Below are positions 36,101-45,734 of a stretch of DNA of 64,000 bases, piece after piece. The stretch comes from Bolinopsis microptera (lineage: Eukaryota > Ctenophora > Tentaculata > Lobata > Bolinopsidae): the NCBI RefSeq assembly GCF_026151205.1, contig NC_087076.1, forward strand, positions 5,694,902 to 5,758,901. The letters are read 5' to 3'. The position numbers were made by a program, and so were the translations under genes. The notes beneath the pieces are model-generated. The model was not told where the DNA came from, made no database searches, and worked only from the letters and a program-made list of their open reading frames with translations. Numbering within the stretch: position 1 is the first letter of the stretch; each line of letters opens with the position of its first letter.

Positions 36101-38162
36101 AGTTCACCCTCATTCCTCAGTCAATGATCCCTCATTATTCAACAGTTTCATTCTCCAATTGACAATTGGGCGTAGCCCGAGTTGAAAACTTGATGTTAGT
36201 TTGCACTTATGAGTTATGTAACGATATTAGTTACCTAAACTTGTTTAGCAATTTTAAACATTGTTTTATTTGGCTCAGAGGTTGTTTTAAGATGAAATTC
36301 ACAATGAATGAAAGTAAAAACTTAAAATCACAGTGAATGAAATTATGTAAAAGATCCCGGCAAATTTGATTTTGAGTGATTGACCGGGACCGGGACCAAG
36401 AATCCTGAATTGACCGGGATCATAAATCAGCATTTGACCGCGACCGGGATGAAAAATGTGACTTGACCCGGTTGACCGGGACCGGGATAACTCAAAATTG
36501 CCAATCCCGGTCACCTCCTGCTTCAGATCGGGGTAATATATTTATAATGTACAAAATGATACGCTCTCGAATGCACGCTTCCTTTTCCTCACCTTCGCAT
36601 CTTTGATCTTGTTAAGTAAAACACATAGTAAGGTTCCCCAGAAATGTCCTGTAAACTTGACTTTTTATTTAGGCCGGTAAAAACCCACAACTGACTGAGG
36701 TTTCGAAATACAGCCAAGAACTCAGATATGACACAATCAATTTTATGTGTATGAAACAAATTTTCAACTGTCTGGCGGCGATCAGCATGTCATACTGACT
36801 AAACTCTAATCGGTTTATGAAAATTACATCCCGGTTAATGAAAAGCGTAGCCTGGAGTTCCCGCTCCCAGGTAAAATACATACATAAATGAGGACCGCCA
36901 AGCAAGGAATGAAGAACGAAATTAAATATTATCTAATCGATTACAAATCTTGCAGATTCCTGAAATTAAATGTAAAATGCAGCTAAACTCGTGCATCTAA
37001 TAATAATATGACAATATGATAGAATTGTAATAATGCTACATGCTACGCGCGCTAAAACGATGAATCTAATTTAAATCTAGTAACCATATCAACGCGCAGT
37101 AACCATAGTAACGCGCTCGATTCAATTCCAGTATATTGCGACGAGTGTTTACATCACTAAATTAGCTGTAACTTTGTGTGATTATGGACGATCGTGCTAA
37201 ATTTAAGGCGCTGTGGCTAAAATCGTCCACTGAACCAACAGGTAAAATTTCAGAGAGATCGTCCCCAGCGCTCATTTTCACCTCGCGAATGATCAGCTCG
37301 CAGTGGGTAGTTTCTTGATAAACGATGGCTTGATAGTGAGGTAAATTGGGGTTTACGGTAAATCTGCGTTTGCGGTAAATTGGAGCGCAGTAAATCTGCA
37401 TTTGCGGTAAATTGGAACGAAGTAAATCGGAATTTATAAACAAGGCCAGGGCGAGGTTAATCGGACATCTGTGAATCGGAGCGCGCGGAGAATGTCGTAT
37501 ATGATCTACAAAGGCTGTAAGACCTCTGGAGTCGATGCAAACATTTTCAGACCTCTAGTTCATTAAAGGACTAGGAGGGCGTGGCAGCCTCATGATGATT
37601 AAAAAACATATTTTCCAATATCTGGCATTCTGGCTCATTATTGTTTATACGAAGTGGAAAACATACGATGTCAAGTTTAGAAACAATCACTAAGGTATTC
37701 TACTCTAAACTTAAGTTTTAATAATATGCAAAAATATTTTAACTTTATTATCATCACTCGATGGACGATGACGTCATCAAGTTAAGCGTTTTTAAAGCTT
37801 GATTGAGTATTCTTTCCTGTCGGGTCATCCTTTGGGATGTGGAGCTAAGTCTGGTTTGTATACTTAGGGGTTTCTCACATATTACGAAATAAATATTTTG
37901 GCAATTTTTAACCCCCTCCCCTCCTCAATAATCAACCGTAATCAAGACCCAACCCCCCCCCCCTCCTGACAGAAATATTACGTAATCATTGCCTGACCCC
38001 CCCCCCCCCCCCCCCCCTTTTTGCCTTTTTTCTCATTTTTCCCTGGAAACACTTTTTAGTACGTTTGATGCTACCCTGATCATAATCAGGCGAAATTATT
38101 GTTATGATATCCGGCCAAACACCTTTCAAACTACTTAAGTTATCTTAAACAATAATCTCAGA

Positions 38163-38247
<85 letters not shown>

Positions 38248-40305
38248 CTGTCTGTGTGTCTGCGTGTAATTTCCGAGCGGCTTCATCAAGAAAACGGTAA
38301 AAGTTACGGGGCTGGTTTTTTCGGTATAGTGCCGACAAAACTACGAGGAAGTCAAATGGTAGAGGGTTTTTAAATCGGTCGGTGGTAAGTGGTTTGATTG
38401 ATGGTTTTTGTACCACAAATGTTACATAAAATGGCTTGAGCAGCTTAATCAAGAAATCGGTAAGAGTTACAGGGCTTGCTCTCTTTCCCATTACTGCATA
38501 ATATTATGTATCGTTGGTACATATATCATTATTACACTGTCATGGATACTTTAAACTTTTAAACTTATTTATAGGGGAGTGAGCGCCTATAGCGGTCTGT
38601 TTGAACTGTAGAGATAGTTCATACTTTCATACGACAATGTAATGCATGTTTTCAAATATGCGGGTGTGGTGCGGAGTTAATAAAGTTTAAGATACTATTG
38701 GATACGTGAGGGCACTCCGAATAGAATTGTTCAGATAATGCGGGTTTTGACTCAGTAGGTAAATTTAAATACTCCTACCCTTTTTAACTGCGGCAGTGAA
38801 ATCCTGGCCGAAGGCCGGGTTACACTAGTAGTAGTTATATACCTTATCGGACCTTATTTGGACGGACATTACTTGAACGGACATAATTATGAACGGACAT
38901 TAATATGAACGCTAGAAGGCAATCAAAACCATCAAAAATCCGAATTTTTTTCATCTTTTTTAAAACTTTTTTAAAATTTTAGCAAATAATTTTCAAACCC
39001 ATTTTTCATACAGTAAGCAAAAAAAGCAGTTTTTAATCAGTAAACATGTTAAAATATGTGTACATGATTATTGTCTTATATCACATATCATCTTCATCAA
39101 ATGGGTTTTCGTGCATTAAATATTCCATGCTTAAAGCATCAGTAATACCCGCTTTTTGGAAACCTTTTTTTTAATCAAACTACCTCGGTCCTACATTTCA
39201 GTGTAAACTTTTATAACTATAAGTATAAGCAATTCGGCGTGAAGTGGTTTTATTTAAGACAACTTTAGGTTAACCTTAACATCACGTGGAGCTTTCAATT
39301 TCCCAACACTTATCTGTTTCATTACCTCCCCTGAGTAATATGAACTATAACAACGTCGGACAATGTTCTTGGCAACACGATTTAACGTAATATCTAGAGG
39401 CTGAAATGTGAAACAAGTGTGTGATGTTGGCGGGGACTAGCTCATGAACTATGTTGTTGAGTGCCATAATTTCGTTGAATTTTTCCGTCCCTTGAAGTGA
39501 TCCTTGAAAACATCATATACTAGAAAAGTTTTCTGTGCCTCCGGCAGACCAAGGAGAACTTTTCGTCGTTAACATACGGCACTATATGATGTTCTCGATA
39601 AAACGTATTGTTGTAGATTCATTTGCCCAATGTTTTTCGTTAAAAATAACCTCAAAGTCTTTCGGAAAGAAATGTAGATCAAGATATTGATAATGCCATA
39701 ATGTGACATTTACAATTTAGATCGTTAAAATTTTACAATAACTAGTTTTCATTGATTCAACGATATAGTTTAGTTTAATGATACTGATAGCTATTGAAAT
39801 TGACTGAAATTAAAAGTTGTCATATTCTGGACAAAAAGTTCGAAATGGAAACATTTTCGAAAAAAATTCAACGGACTTTAACTTGGACGGACATTAAATG
39901 AACGGACTTTATTTGAACGGACATTAAGATGAACGCTAGGGCCTCCAGCGTTCAAGTAATGTCCGTCCAAATAAGGTTCGATAAGGTAGTCGGATATCTG
40001 ATCAATTTCTAAATTTTATCACTATCACTATCAGAGTGAAATTGAGTGGAAATTGAATTAAAATATTGTCAAATTGTTATTATTGTAGAAGGTAAAAAAG
40101 AACATTTTGATAACTTAATCAACGACCAAATGATATCCAATAAGGTATATTCAATCATAATCGAAGCTGTTCTTATTAATTGATAAATTTTAGTATCAGT
40201 ATCAATTATGCATAGTCCATACCTTTTATTTGTTCAGCATCAGCAGGTCCGATTAACGTCACGAAAACCAAAGCCATCAACACAAGCCTTGGATACATCA
40301 TGATT
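24123..40305 (-). CDS. Secreted kringle-ShKT-CCP protein
   Basis: Coding-order exons: 40223-40305 (start, signal peptide), 28417-28546, 28170-28217 and 27994-28070 (kringle), 27694-27762 and 27436-27495 (ShKT), 24123-24320 (CCP). Met at 40301 begins MMYPRLVLMALVFVTLIGPA, a typical signal peptide cut near ADA. The kringle runs from DECVGKADGSDYRGTVSVTV through CQRWDSQSPNKH and NYCRNPDG to AWCYNAEG and RWEYCDIPTC, with all six cysteines. The ShKT part has ECHDDAADCIQWASLGHC and then NCKRSCNIC, also six cysteines. The CCP part begins CPPLSVEHGFLSPGG and ends SSTTC. Phases agree at every join (mostly phase 1). Exon 2 directly after the signal exon gives EQIK-APDECVG across an 11.7-kb intron. The CCP exon ends in phase 1 with a donor, so the gene continues downstream, possibly to the galectin exon at 2984. 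A 5' untranslated intron is implied by the acceptor just before the start codon. Likely an extracellular adhesion or defence protein. Confidence 0.85.
24385..27221 (+). mobile_element. 5'-truncated LINE with reverse transcriptase, two frameshifts
   Basis: The 2837-bp insertion is flanked by AATAATCG and AATAATTG. Its frame begins without the endonuclease: a linker region 24436-24921, then reverse transcriptase 24933-26207, then a C-terminal piece 26300-26584. The linker and RT are in different frames (break near 24921), as are RT and C-terminal piece (break in a T run near 26200). The RT has NYRPISTLS (residues 71-79), IDLSKAFDTIDH with Asp143, GVPQGSILGPLLF (199-211) and FADDT with Asp232-Asp233, all usual catalytic motifs. 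The 3' end has a repeated TTTTTTGTTTCATTG tail. It belongs to the Jockey/CR1/I-like group of LINEs; I cannot choose the clade. It lies antisense in the host gene intron. Confidence 0.92.
27341..27389. repeat. Perfect 24-bp hairpin
   Basis: ATTCAGATCAAATTTATGGG AGAA (27341-27364) is followed by one G and then its exact reverse complement (27366-27389). Just after it, ATAATTC recurs around GGGGAAACGCAATTATAATTC. It lies in the intron between the ShKT and CCP exons, just past the LINE. A tiny foldback element or an inverted duplication made during repair would both give this. Confidence 0.9.
28560..30550. other. AT-rich intron interior
   Basis: Part of the 11.7-kb intron between signal-peptide and kringle exons. 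I see no exon with domain likeness. At 29097-29150 there is a diverged arm of the inverted-repeat element found at 56 kb (CGAGTCCAACCCAGCGCGCG and GTAGTTTATAAACCTACA), listed separately. A short duplication (AGTAAAGTAGTATAGAAG) occurs at about 29623-29660. Confidence 0.5.
29106..29148 (-). repeat. Single arm of the 56-kb inverted-repeat element
   Basis: Read on the minus strand this is TTTGTAGGTTTATAAACTAC, then CAAAACGCGCGCTGGGTTGGACTCG. The arms at 56077 and 56345 read TGTAGGTTTACAACCTACCA and then GGACGCGCGCCGAGTTGGACTCG. About 85 per cent agreement by eye. No partner arm was found nearby, so it is a fragment or solo arm. Confidence 0.7.
30690..33860 (+). repeat. Tandem array of about 350-430-bp units, split by an insertion
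   Basis: Units begin near 30690, 31135, 31450 and 33750. Shared words include ACCATACCAGATCGATT, TCTGAAACCAAAATGGAA, ACACTCCTGGTATC(A/G)ATACC and a TTCATTTCAT(GAACCAGGG) end. The unit starting near 31450 is split at about 31497 by the TIR element ending 33455 and resumes beyond it. Divergence of 10-20 per cent between units marks the array as older than the 535-bp array. Confidence 0.8.
31497..33455. mobile_element. 1.96-kb TIR element filled with a dispersed palindrome-like motif
   Basis: Ends read TGGACACGTTCAAAAAAAGG then TGGCACTAGAGATTGATTTTT, and the inverted TGGACATGTTCATAAAAAGG with the same continuation, so about 40 bp of inverted repeat. Inside, TGATTCAAAAATCACA recurs in both orientations: exact or near-exact at 31685, 31835, 31974, 32084 (inverted), 32163 and 32936 (inverted), with looser forms at about 32272, 32327, 32412, 33246 and 33308. 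No coding frame with a domain is seen. It lies in the middle of a tandem array unit. The target duplication is not clear; TCCAAGT appears at 31491 and 33470. Confidence 0.8.
33990..35720. other. Intron stretch with one LINE/SINE-type tail
   Basis: At 35058-35107 the phrase CGGCCTAAGCGGTATACAAA followed by TAAAGCG and (TTA)n looks like the 3' tail of a LINE or tRNA-type SINE ending in a short microsatellite. Two related phrases, CGTGCGAAAGACGAAC at 34092 and CGTGCGAAAGACAAAG at 35138, suggest two copies of one repeat about 1 kb apart. I see no exon here. Confidence 0.5.
35725..36520. mobile_element. 796-bp TIR element with GACCGGGA arrays
   Basis: Begins AGAAGGTGACCGGGAC and ends, inverted, CAGGAGGTGACCGGGATTG. 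Flanked by a 9-bp direct repeat CTTCAGATC (35716-35724 and 36521-36529). Near both ends the hexamer ACCGGG is repeated many times in GACCGGGACCGGGA blocks (35750-35935 and 36380-36490), in opposite orientations at the two ends on the plus strand only in part. No transposase frame. A 9-bp duplication would suit a MULE-type element; that class is inferred. Confidence 0.85.
37325..37440. repeat. Short repeats of a GCGGTAAATTGGA(G/A)CG word
   Basis: The words GTAAATCTGC(G/A)TTTGCGGTAAAT and TTGGA(G/A)CG(C/A)AGTAAATC recur two to three times, with a unit near 35 bp. No gene is supported. Confidence 0.6.
37945..38019. repeat. Poly-C tracts
   Basis: Two C runs of about 10 and 20 bases in a CCCCTCCCC-rich setting. 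Likely variable in length and prone to assembly error. Confidence 0.8.
38164..38838. repeat. Dispersed repeat family, copy 1, with (GT) array
   Basis: Starts with about 40 GT units (38164-38246), then TAATTTCCGAGCGGCTTCATC, ACGGTAAAAGTTACGGGGCT, TCGGTATAGTGCCGACAAAA and a TACCACAAATGTTACATAAA phrase. It ends CTGCGGCAGTGAAATCCTGG, CCGAAGGCCGGGTTACACTAGTAG. Copy 2 at 56699-57457 shows the same order. A partial inverted copy is near 52664-52960, and another end fragment is at 53679-53708. The shared length and ends make this a real transposon-like family of about 700 bp. No coding frame or tRNA-like box was recognised. Confidence 0.85.
38842..39986. mobile_element. 1.15-kb TIR element with GAACGGACATTA repeats
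   Basis: Ends read CCTTATCGGACCTTATTTGG and the inverted CCTTATCGAACCTTATTTGG, continuing ACGGACATTACTTGAACG in both. TA flanks each side (38840-38841 and 39987-39988), a Tc1/mariner-like duplication. The word GGACGGACATTA or GAACGGAC(A/T)TTA occurs three times just inside the left end and about five times just inside the right end. The AT-rich interior has no transposase. It abuts the end of dispersed-family copy 1. Confidence 0.88.
40223..40305 (-). CDS. Signal-peptide exon of the kringle-ShKT-CCP gene
   Basis: Acceptor TTTTTTTTAG before AATCATGATG, start at 40301, donor AATAAAAG before GTATGG. It codes for 26 residues plus one base. Residues 6-21 are hydrophobic (LVLMALVFVTLIGPA) with an A-D-A cleavage-like site. 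The phase-1 end matches the kringle exon at 28546 exactly. Listed separately because it is far from the rest of the gene. Confidence 0.85.
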
Positions 40306-40889
40306 CTAAAAAAAAGTAAAATTACTTAATCAAGATAAAATAACACAGTTTTATGTTAACACTAAAAGTAAATTACTACACCGTGGTTACAGGCACGTAT
40401 CAAGGAGGATTTCTAGGGATTCGTGAACCCCCATTTGATTTATTAAGCTGCAAACTATTAAATAGTATAAAGGTTTAAACAAGGACATAATTATATTTTC
40501 TGAGTGCTGACTTACCTACGTCAAACTAGTAATTATAAACTCACAAAAGAAGAAAAGACGAACGACCGATTCAATATCCTCATTATTATAATTAACAATA
40601 TATCAATATATGTATCTTGATCTTAATGTATTAGCTCGTCACGAACGGAAGTCTATAAAACTGTATGTTCATTGTTCCTTCGGGTAACTAACAATGCGTT
40701 AAAGAGCCCTATATTTTACGTTGTCCAGGTCCAGAAAGTAAATTATATGTCAAGTCTTAACTCTGTTAAACGGACGAGAGTGTAATTGCTAAATGTGGAC
40801 CAACTATGGGGCTTACTGCGTAGGCTATGAGTAGGCAATCTATATTCTGTGGTTGCACCACGTACTATACTCCAGTAGCAGAGAGGGGT

Positions 40890-41002
40890 CGAGTGTGCAC
40901 TCCCTGCTACTGGAGTGTGCACTCCCTGCTACTGGAGTGTGCACTCCCTGCTACTGGAGTGTGCACTCCCTGCTACTGGAGTGTGCACTTCCTGCTACTG
41001 GA
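40890..41002 (+). repeat. 23-bp minisatellite, about five copies
   Basis: The unit GTGTGCACTCCCTGCTACTG GAG repeats about five times, the last with one change (CACTTCC). Since 23 is not a multiple of three, the open frames across it cycle through all frames and need no coding explanation. Confidence 0.95.
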
Positions 41003-41217
41003 GTATTAGTCGTGTCCATTCAAATAAATCAAGACTTTGCACTAGTAAATAAAACCATGTCTGCAAAAGTAGTCAAACAGTTTTTAAACTGATCAGATAA
41101 GGATGTTGTCCCAGCTGTTTTTACTAAAGTACTAACGACCTTTACTGCTTAATTTACTACTTTACTACCTTACTTCTTTATCTAATACTCTAACCCAGGG
41201 CTGATGGTGTTATAATG

Positions 41218-41400
41218 TCACACCTACGGGGACTCCTCCACCCGGACTTAGAAATCCATGTTCCACTGAGAGTGGAGGACAAGACACTGAAATTTAAAAG
41301 TATGACAGTATGAGTTTTAAGCACATGAAGGAATCAAATAATCGCAAATAATGCAATGTTAAGCTATTTGGCAGAGGTGAAAATTGAAATGCTGAAAACA
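41218..41400 (-). pseudogene. Relic of a paralogous CCP exon and following intron
   Basis: Matches 24250-24384 (CCP exon start, acceptor and intron) and then 27222-27275, skipping the LINE. It keeps CACCCGGACTTAGAAATCCA and the CACTGAGAGTGGAGGACAA acceptor region. The exon is cut after about 22 codons by unrelated sequence, so it cannot make a domain. It lies just upstream of the signal-peptide exon and on the same strand, so it is probably the remains of a tandem copy of the gene. Confidence 0.85.
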
Positions 41401-41402
41401 TA

Positions 41403-41820
41403 AACTTTAACTAGTTTGCTAGTTTTAAGTATATAAAAACATATTATGTGGCCAATCACCACCAACCACATCTATTTTTTGTTTGCTAGTTTTAAGTATA
41501 TAAAAACATGAGGAAGTGAAATAAAGATTGATTAGCGATCAATCAAACTTTAATCATTTTAAAAAGAAAAAACCAACTTTAGGATTCAATAATTTTGAGA
41601 TTATTGAACCGGCCGCGATTATAAATTTACTTCGAACGCAACCAACTAATTCTAAGCTCAAAATCTCAATTGCCTTCGTTGGACGAAGAAAATAATTCAA
41701 ACAGATATCTGTAGAAATGATATGTACATATAATAGGATCATGATATGAGGCTGATCACCACCAACCACATCTATTATTTGTCCAATTAAAATACTAATG
41801 AGACCAATAAGCTTCACAAT
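41403..41820. repeat. Short duplications beside the relic exon
   Basis: GTTTGCTAGTTTTAAGTATA followed by TAAAAACAT occurs twice (41413 and 41482). TCACCACCAACCACATCTAT occurs at about 41457 and 41757. The minus-strand frame 41554-41817 starts MKLIGLISILIGQIIDVVGG and could be a signal peptide, but nothing downstream supports it. Confidence 0.6.
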
Positions 41821-42209
41821 AGTGGCTTCGCTGATAGTTGTCCTGGAAACAAAGGGTACGACTAATCATCCCAACTCAAGACGGCGCACCATGATACTGC
41901 TCTAACAGATAAACAATGAAAATAAATCAACTGATTCTCCGATTAATTCCAGCAACTATTAGTGGAAAACGTACAGAGATTAGCTATTGTTTAACCAATG
42001 GGCAAGGAGACGTGCGATGGCATTTATCACATTTAAGTATTGATCAAGCCTTACGGTGCAAGTTGCTTATAAAGCCGCCTACCATTTGTACTTAACCAAC
42101 ATATTTTATGTGAATAATCTTTTAATTTTGAGAGTTACCAAATCAACAACAAATGCATGAAGGGAGGATGAACTTAATGAGAGGCGTGAGTCACGGGCGT
42201 CACATCACT

Positions 42210-42372
42210 GGTTGTGGTGGAAGAGGCGTTGTGGAAGAGGCGTTGTGGAAGAGGCGTCGTGGAAGAGGCGACGTGGAAGAGGCGTCGTGGAATAGGCGTC
42301 GTGGAAGAGGCGTCGTGGAAGAGGGGTCGTGGAAGAGGGGTGGTGGAAGAGGGGTGGTGGAAGAGGAAGGAG
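42210..42372 (+). repeat. 15-bp minisatellite, about eleven copies
   Basis: The unit GGCG(T/A)(T/C)GTGGAAGA repeats with drift toward GGGGTGGTGGAAGA on the right. A 15-bp unit keeps all frames open, so the two overlapping frames here (GRGVVEEA- and KRRCGRG-type repeats) are explained by the repeat. No start context or conserved flank supports a gene. Confidence 0.9.
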
Positions 42373-42469
42373 CATTATATAAACAAAGATCTTGGGTCAG
42401 TCACCATGATGGCTTGTTTGGTGCTGGTGGAAGAAGAGTCGGACTTTTAATCAGAGTTAATTAATAATT

Positions 42470-43685
42470 GATATTTGATAATTTTTTATTTGATAGTTTA
42501 GTCTGATATTGATATTAATATTGATTATATTGATATTGTTATTATTGAATGAAGCTAACTCCAGACATAAATAATACTACTTCTTAACAAAGGGACTTGG
42601 AGTATAAACGACCAATTTTGCATAATTGTCTTTCCAACCAAGAATTCAGGAGGCAAGGGTGGGTGCGTAAACTTTATGGTCTGCACTCTCAGATCCTGTA
42701 TCACCCTGGATTCATTTCGACGTATTTTTGGTAAAAGTATACATATACTTTCTGGTCACTCTCTTGCTACTCCAAGTCCCCTAAGATATATGGTCTAAAG
42801 TTTGCACTAGTTATATTATATATAAAATATGTTTTTGTCTGCTTTAACTGATACTAAATAAAATTGTTGTTTTCTTGAAATTGTTGTTTTCTTGACTCTA
42901 CTCAGTGCTGAGAGTTTGCCACCGTCGTAAGCAGATCTTTATCTTAGATGTAGTGGTCATAAGTTATTTTAAGTTATCTTAGATTATGTAGACTTCATTT
43001 AGTTAGGAAGAAGGGAGTTTTGATGTTTTTTATTGTGTTCGTTGCGTTTTATATGATTTGTTTCCGCGCGGTGTACTGTAGTAGTATAATAGTCAGAGGA
43101 AAGACTATTAATCAGTGAACTATCAACTAATCCTACTTGTATGACCTTTATTACAATAAGGCGAAACAGGAATACAGCCTGTTTACAGTTTTTCCTATAT
43201 AAATTGTTTAATGGACGAATAAAAAAGTTTGCTTGAAAATGTAAGTATCAAGAAATTGTGATTAACTAAACAGTCACTGTCAGTACGATTAAAAACGAAA
43301 ATCAAAATAGGGTCTTAATATTCCGACATCGGCTTCAAAAGTTCAGGTGCTGATTTTATAGGACATCCGATCAGATCAACTTGTGTAAACTAAATTGTTA
43401 TTAGAGGACGGCAACACTGCGCTCATTTGAAGAAGCCAGAAACTGAGTCGTAGATGGTTGGGCTATTTGACTGCTGGGTGGGGGCCTGCTCCTTCCCCTT
43501 CCCCTTCTCACCTCGAGCTGGCTCTGAAATGTTGGGTATATTTATTTGAAGACCAGAGGAATGGAAAATGCAACTTGATTTCTTAAAAGTTAATTAATCA
43601 AACTTTTAATCTGAATATTGAACGATCATGTCACATTTTCAAGCTATACCGTACTAAAAAGTGGTCTAGCTAACCTAAAGCGGAC
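42470..43685. other. No gene seen
   Basis: AT-rich stretch without domain-bearing frames or clear repeats. A pyrimidine-rich patch (CCTTCCCCTTCCCCTTCTC) lies near 43491. Confidence 0.45.
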
Positions 43686-43687
43686 CC

Positions 43688-44041
43688 TTTGTCTTTCCCG
43701 CTGAACACACTACCCATGAAACACTAACCTATAGCTTTGTCTTTCCCGCTGAACACACTACCCATGAAACACTAACCTATAGCTTTGTCTTTCCCGCTGA
43801 ACACACTACCCATGAAACACTAACCTATAGCTTTGTCTTTCCCGCTGAACACACTACCCATGAAACACTAACCTATAGCTTTGTCTTTCCCGCTGAACAC
43901 ACTACCCATGAAACACTAACCTATAGCTTTGTCTTTCCCGCTGAACACACTACCCATGAAACACTAACCTATAGCTTTGTCTTTCCCGCTGAACACACTA
44001 CCCATGAAACACTAACCTATAGCTTTGTCTTTCCCGCTGAA
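43688..44041 (+). repeat. 48-bp tandem repeat, 7.4 copies, near-perfect
   Basis: The unit is CTTTGTCTTTCCCGCTGAAC then ACACTACCCATGAAACACTAACCTATAG. The copies are essentially identical to each other, which points to very recent expansion or gene conversion. The last copy stops after CCCGCTGAAC. Confidence 0.97.
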
Positions 44042-44795
44042 CTTTAACAAAATGAAATTGCACAAGCTTGGAATGCGGTTCTCATAAGAAAATTAGCTCT
44101 TTTGGCTACAAAATAGCACGTATGGTTTTGAACATCTATAATATGTTTTTTTTGATATTATATATCAATTAATCGCTGTTTCCTGACTTTCCACACTCAA
44201 CCAAAATGTGTTTCTCCTATATCAGTCACAACAATGTTATGTCCTGAAACCATGCACTAGTTTTGCTATGTTTAGTAAGGGTGTTCCGATCATTGCAATA
44301 TATGTACAAAATTTGTTCGTCTTGTAACCACCAGTATTATTATTTTATTTTCTATTATATAGAGATTTTTTGGAAATTTTGGAGATATTTGTGGATGATT
44401 CTTTATGTCATAAAAAATTTTTGTACATTACTGTTTACCAGCGCCAGAAAAAAAAGACATGCTGAAGTCCTTCCTCTTCACATGTATTTTGCAGAATTAT
44501 AAAATGTATTTCCCCAGCAAGTCCATTCCTCCTGACTACTGTTTGGGCAGATTTAAGAAAGATGGGTAATTAACTGGTTAGCCCTCATCTCAACCTACTT
44601 TTTACTTTTACATTTACTTATCAGATGTGATGCTGCTGCAACATTGGCTTAAAATGGATTGGCCTGGGGACATTTGGTTCAGTAATTTTCATGCTTCAAA
44701 ACACTCCTTTTTTGACAAAACACATATATGCTGAAATAAATACACACTTTATTTTAGGCTTGGTGGGGTATGGGCAAGGATATAAAGGTTTTTTT

Positions 44796-45646
44796 CCAAA
44801 TCGTCGTTTGAAATGTGGGACAATTTTGAAAAACTTAACTTAAGTACTACAAAACTGCGCGTGTTTGCTCTAGATACAACACACTATTTTTAGAGATTTT
44901 ACGTGGTGTATCCTCTTAAATCGCCTTGTTCAATTTTAAAGAGGGCCACCAAAAAGGGAGGGGCGGCCAAATAGGGGGGCGCTTTTTTTCGGCTGGGCCC
45001 AACAGTCAACGTTAACACGCCACTGCTAAGCGACCCTGCTAAAAGATCAGAATCGTGTAAGGGTCCCCTTCAGTCAGTACAGAAGGGTAAAATATGAATA
45101 TTTCGGAATATATAAGGCAGGTGATATCGAAAATGGAATGGGGGAGGGTTGACAATGAAAGAGACAGTTGCCCCTAGGATAAAGGGAATGAAAAGGGGTA
45201 AAATAAAGGAGGGTGTGAGGTGACCTGAGCCATGGCTGGAAATAGACGGTACAGAAGCCAGGAGTATCCTCTCTCTTTCTTTCTCTTTATCATTTAAAAG
45301 GGGAACCCTTTACAAGATTCTAGATCTTTAATAGGTCCCACTCCATTTAACAAAAAAAAAAACCCTTTACATTGTGGTTTTCCTTCTCATACACTAAGGA
45401 GCATGGCGTAAACATTGCCTGTTGCGCCCCCTGCCGGGAAAAGAAAAAGCGCCCCCCTGTTGGCGCCCCCTCCCCTTTTGGTGCCCTCCCTAAAATTGAA
45501 CACATTAGGGTGATTTTAAAGAATACGCCGTAAAATCTCTAAAAAAAAAAAGTGTGTATCCCTAGAGCAAAACGCAGCAGTTTTGCTAGTACTTTTAGCT
45601 AATTTTTCTTTCGAAATTGTTCCCACATTCAAACGAACGATTTGGG
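44796..45646. mobile_element. 850-bp inverted-repeat element
   Basis: Arms of about 190 bp, 44796-44985 and 45420-45646, are inverted copies with small gaps. Both hold CAAATCGT(T)CGTTTG, TTTGCTCTAG, TTTAGAGATTTTACG and GTTCAATTTTA, and both become GC-rich inward (AAGGGAGGGG and GGCGCC words). The central 430 bp are unrelated to each other. No coding frame. Typical of a nonautonomous foldback or MITE; the family is not identified. Confidence 0.8.
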
Positions 45647-45734
45647 TTGTGGCGCCCGCCCTAAGACGGCGACCCCCTGCACAGCGGGTCAGCAGGCCTT
45701 TCATTACCCACTGCAAAGGAAGGTGCTGCATAGA

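Noticed and set aside
38135..38491. Cys-Val and Thr-His repeat frames
   Set aside because: Readings of the (GT)n array inside a dispersed repeat.
41554..41817. Minus-strand frame starting with a signal-peptide-like segment (MKLIGLISILIGQIIDVVGG)
   Set aside because: No donor, no in-phase downstream exon and no domain; part of it is a local repeat.
42153..42464. Two overlapping Gly/Glu/Trp/Arg-rich repeat proteins
   Set aside because: A 15-bp minisatellite keeps several frames open; no splice sites, homologous domain or upstream gene structure supports translation.
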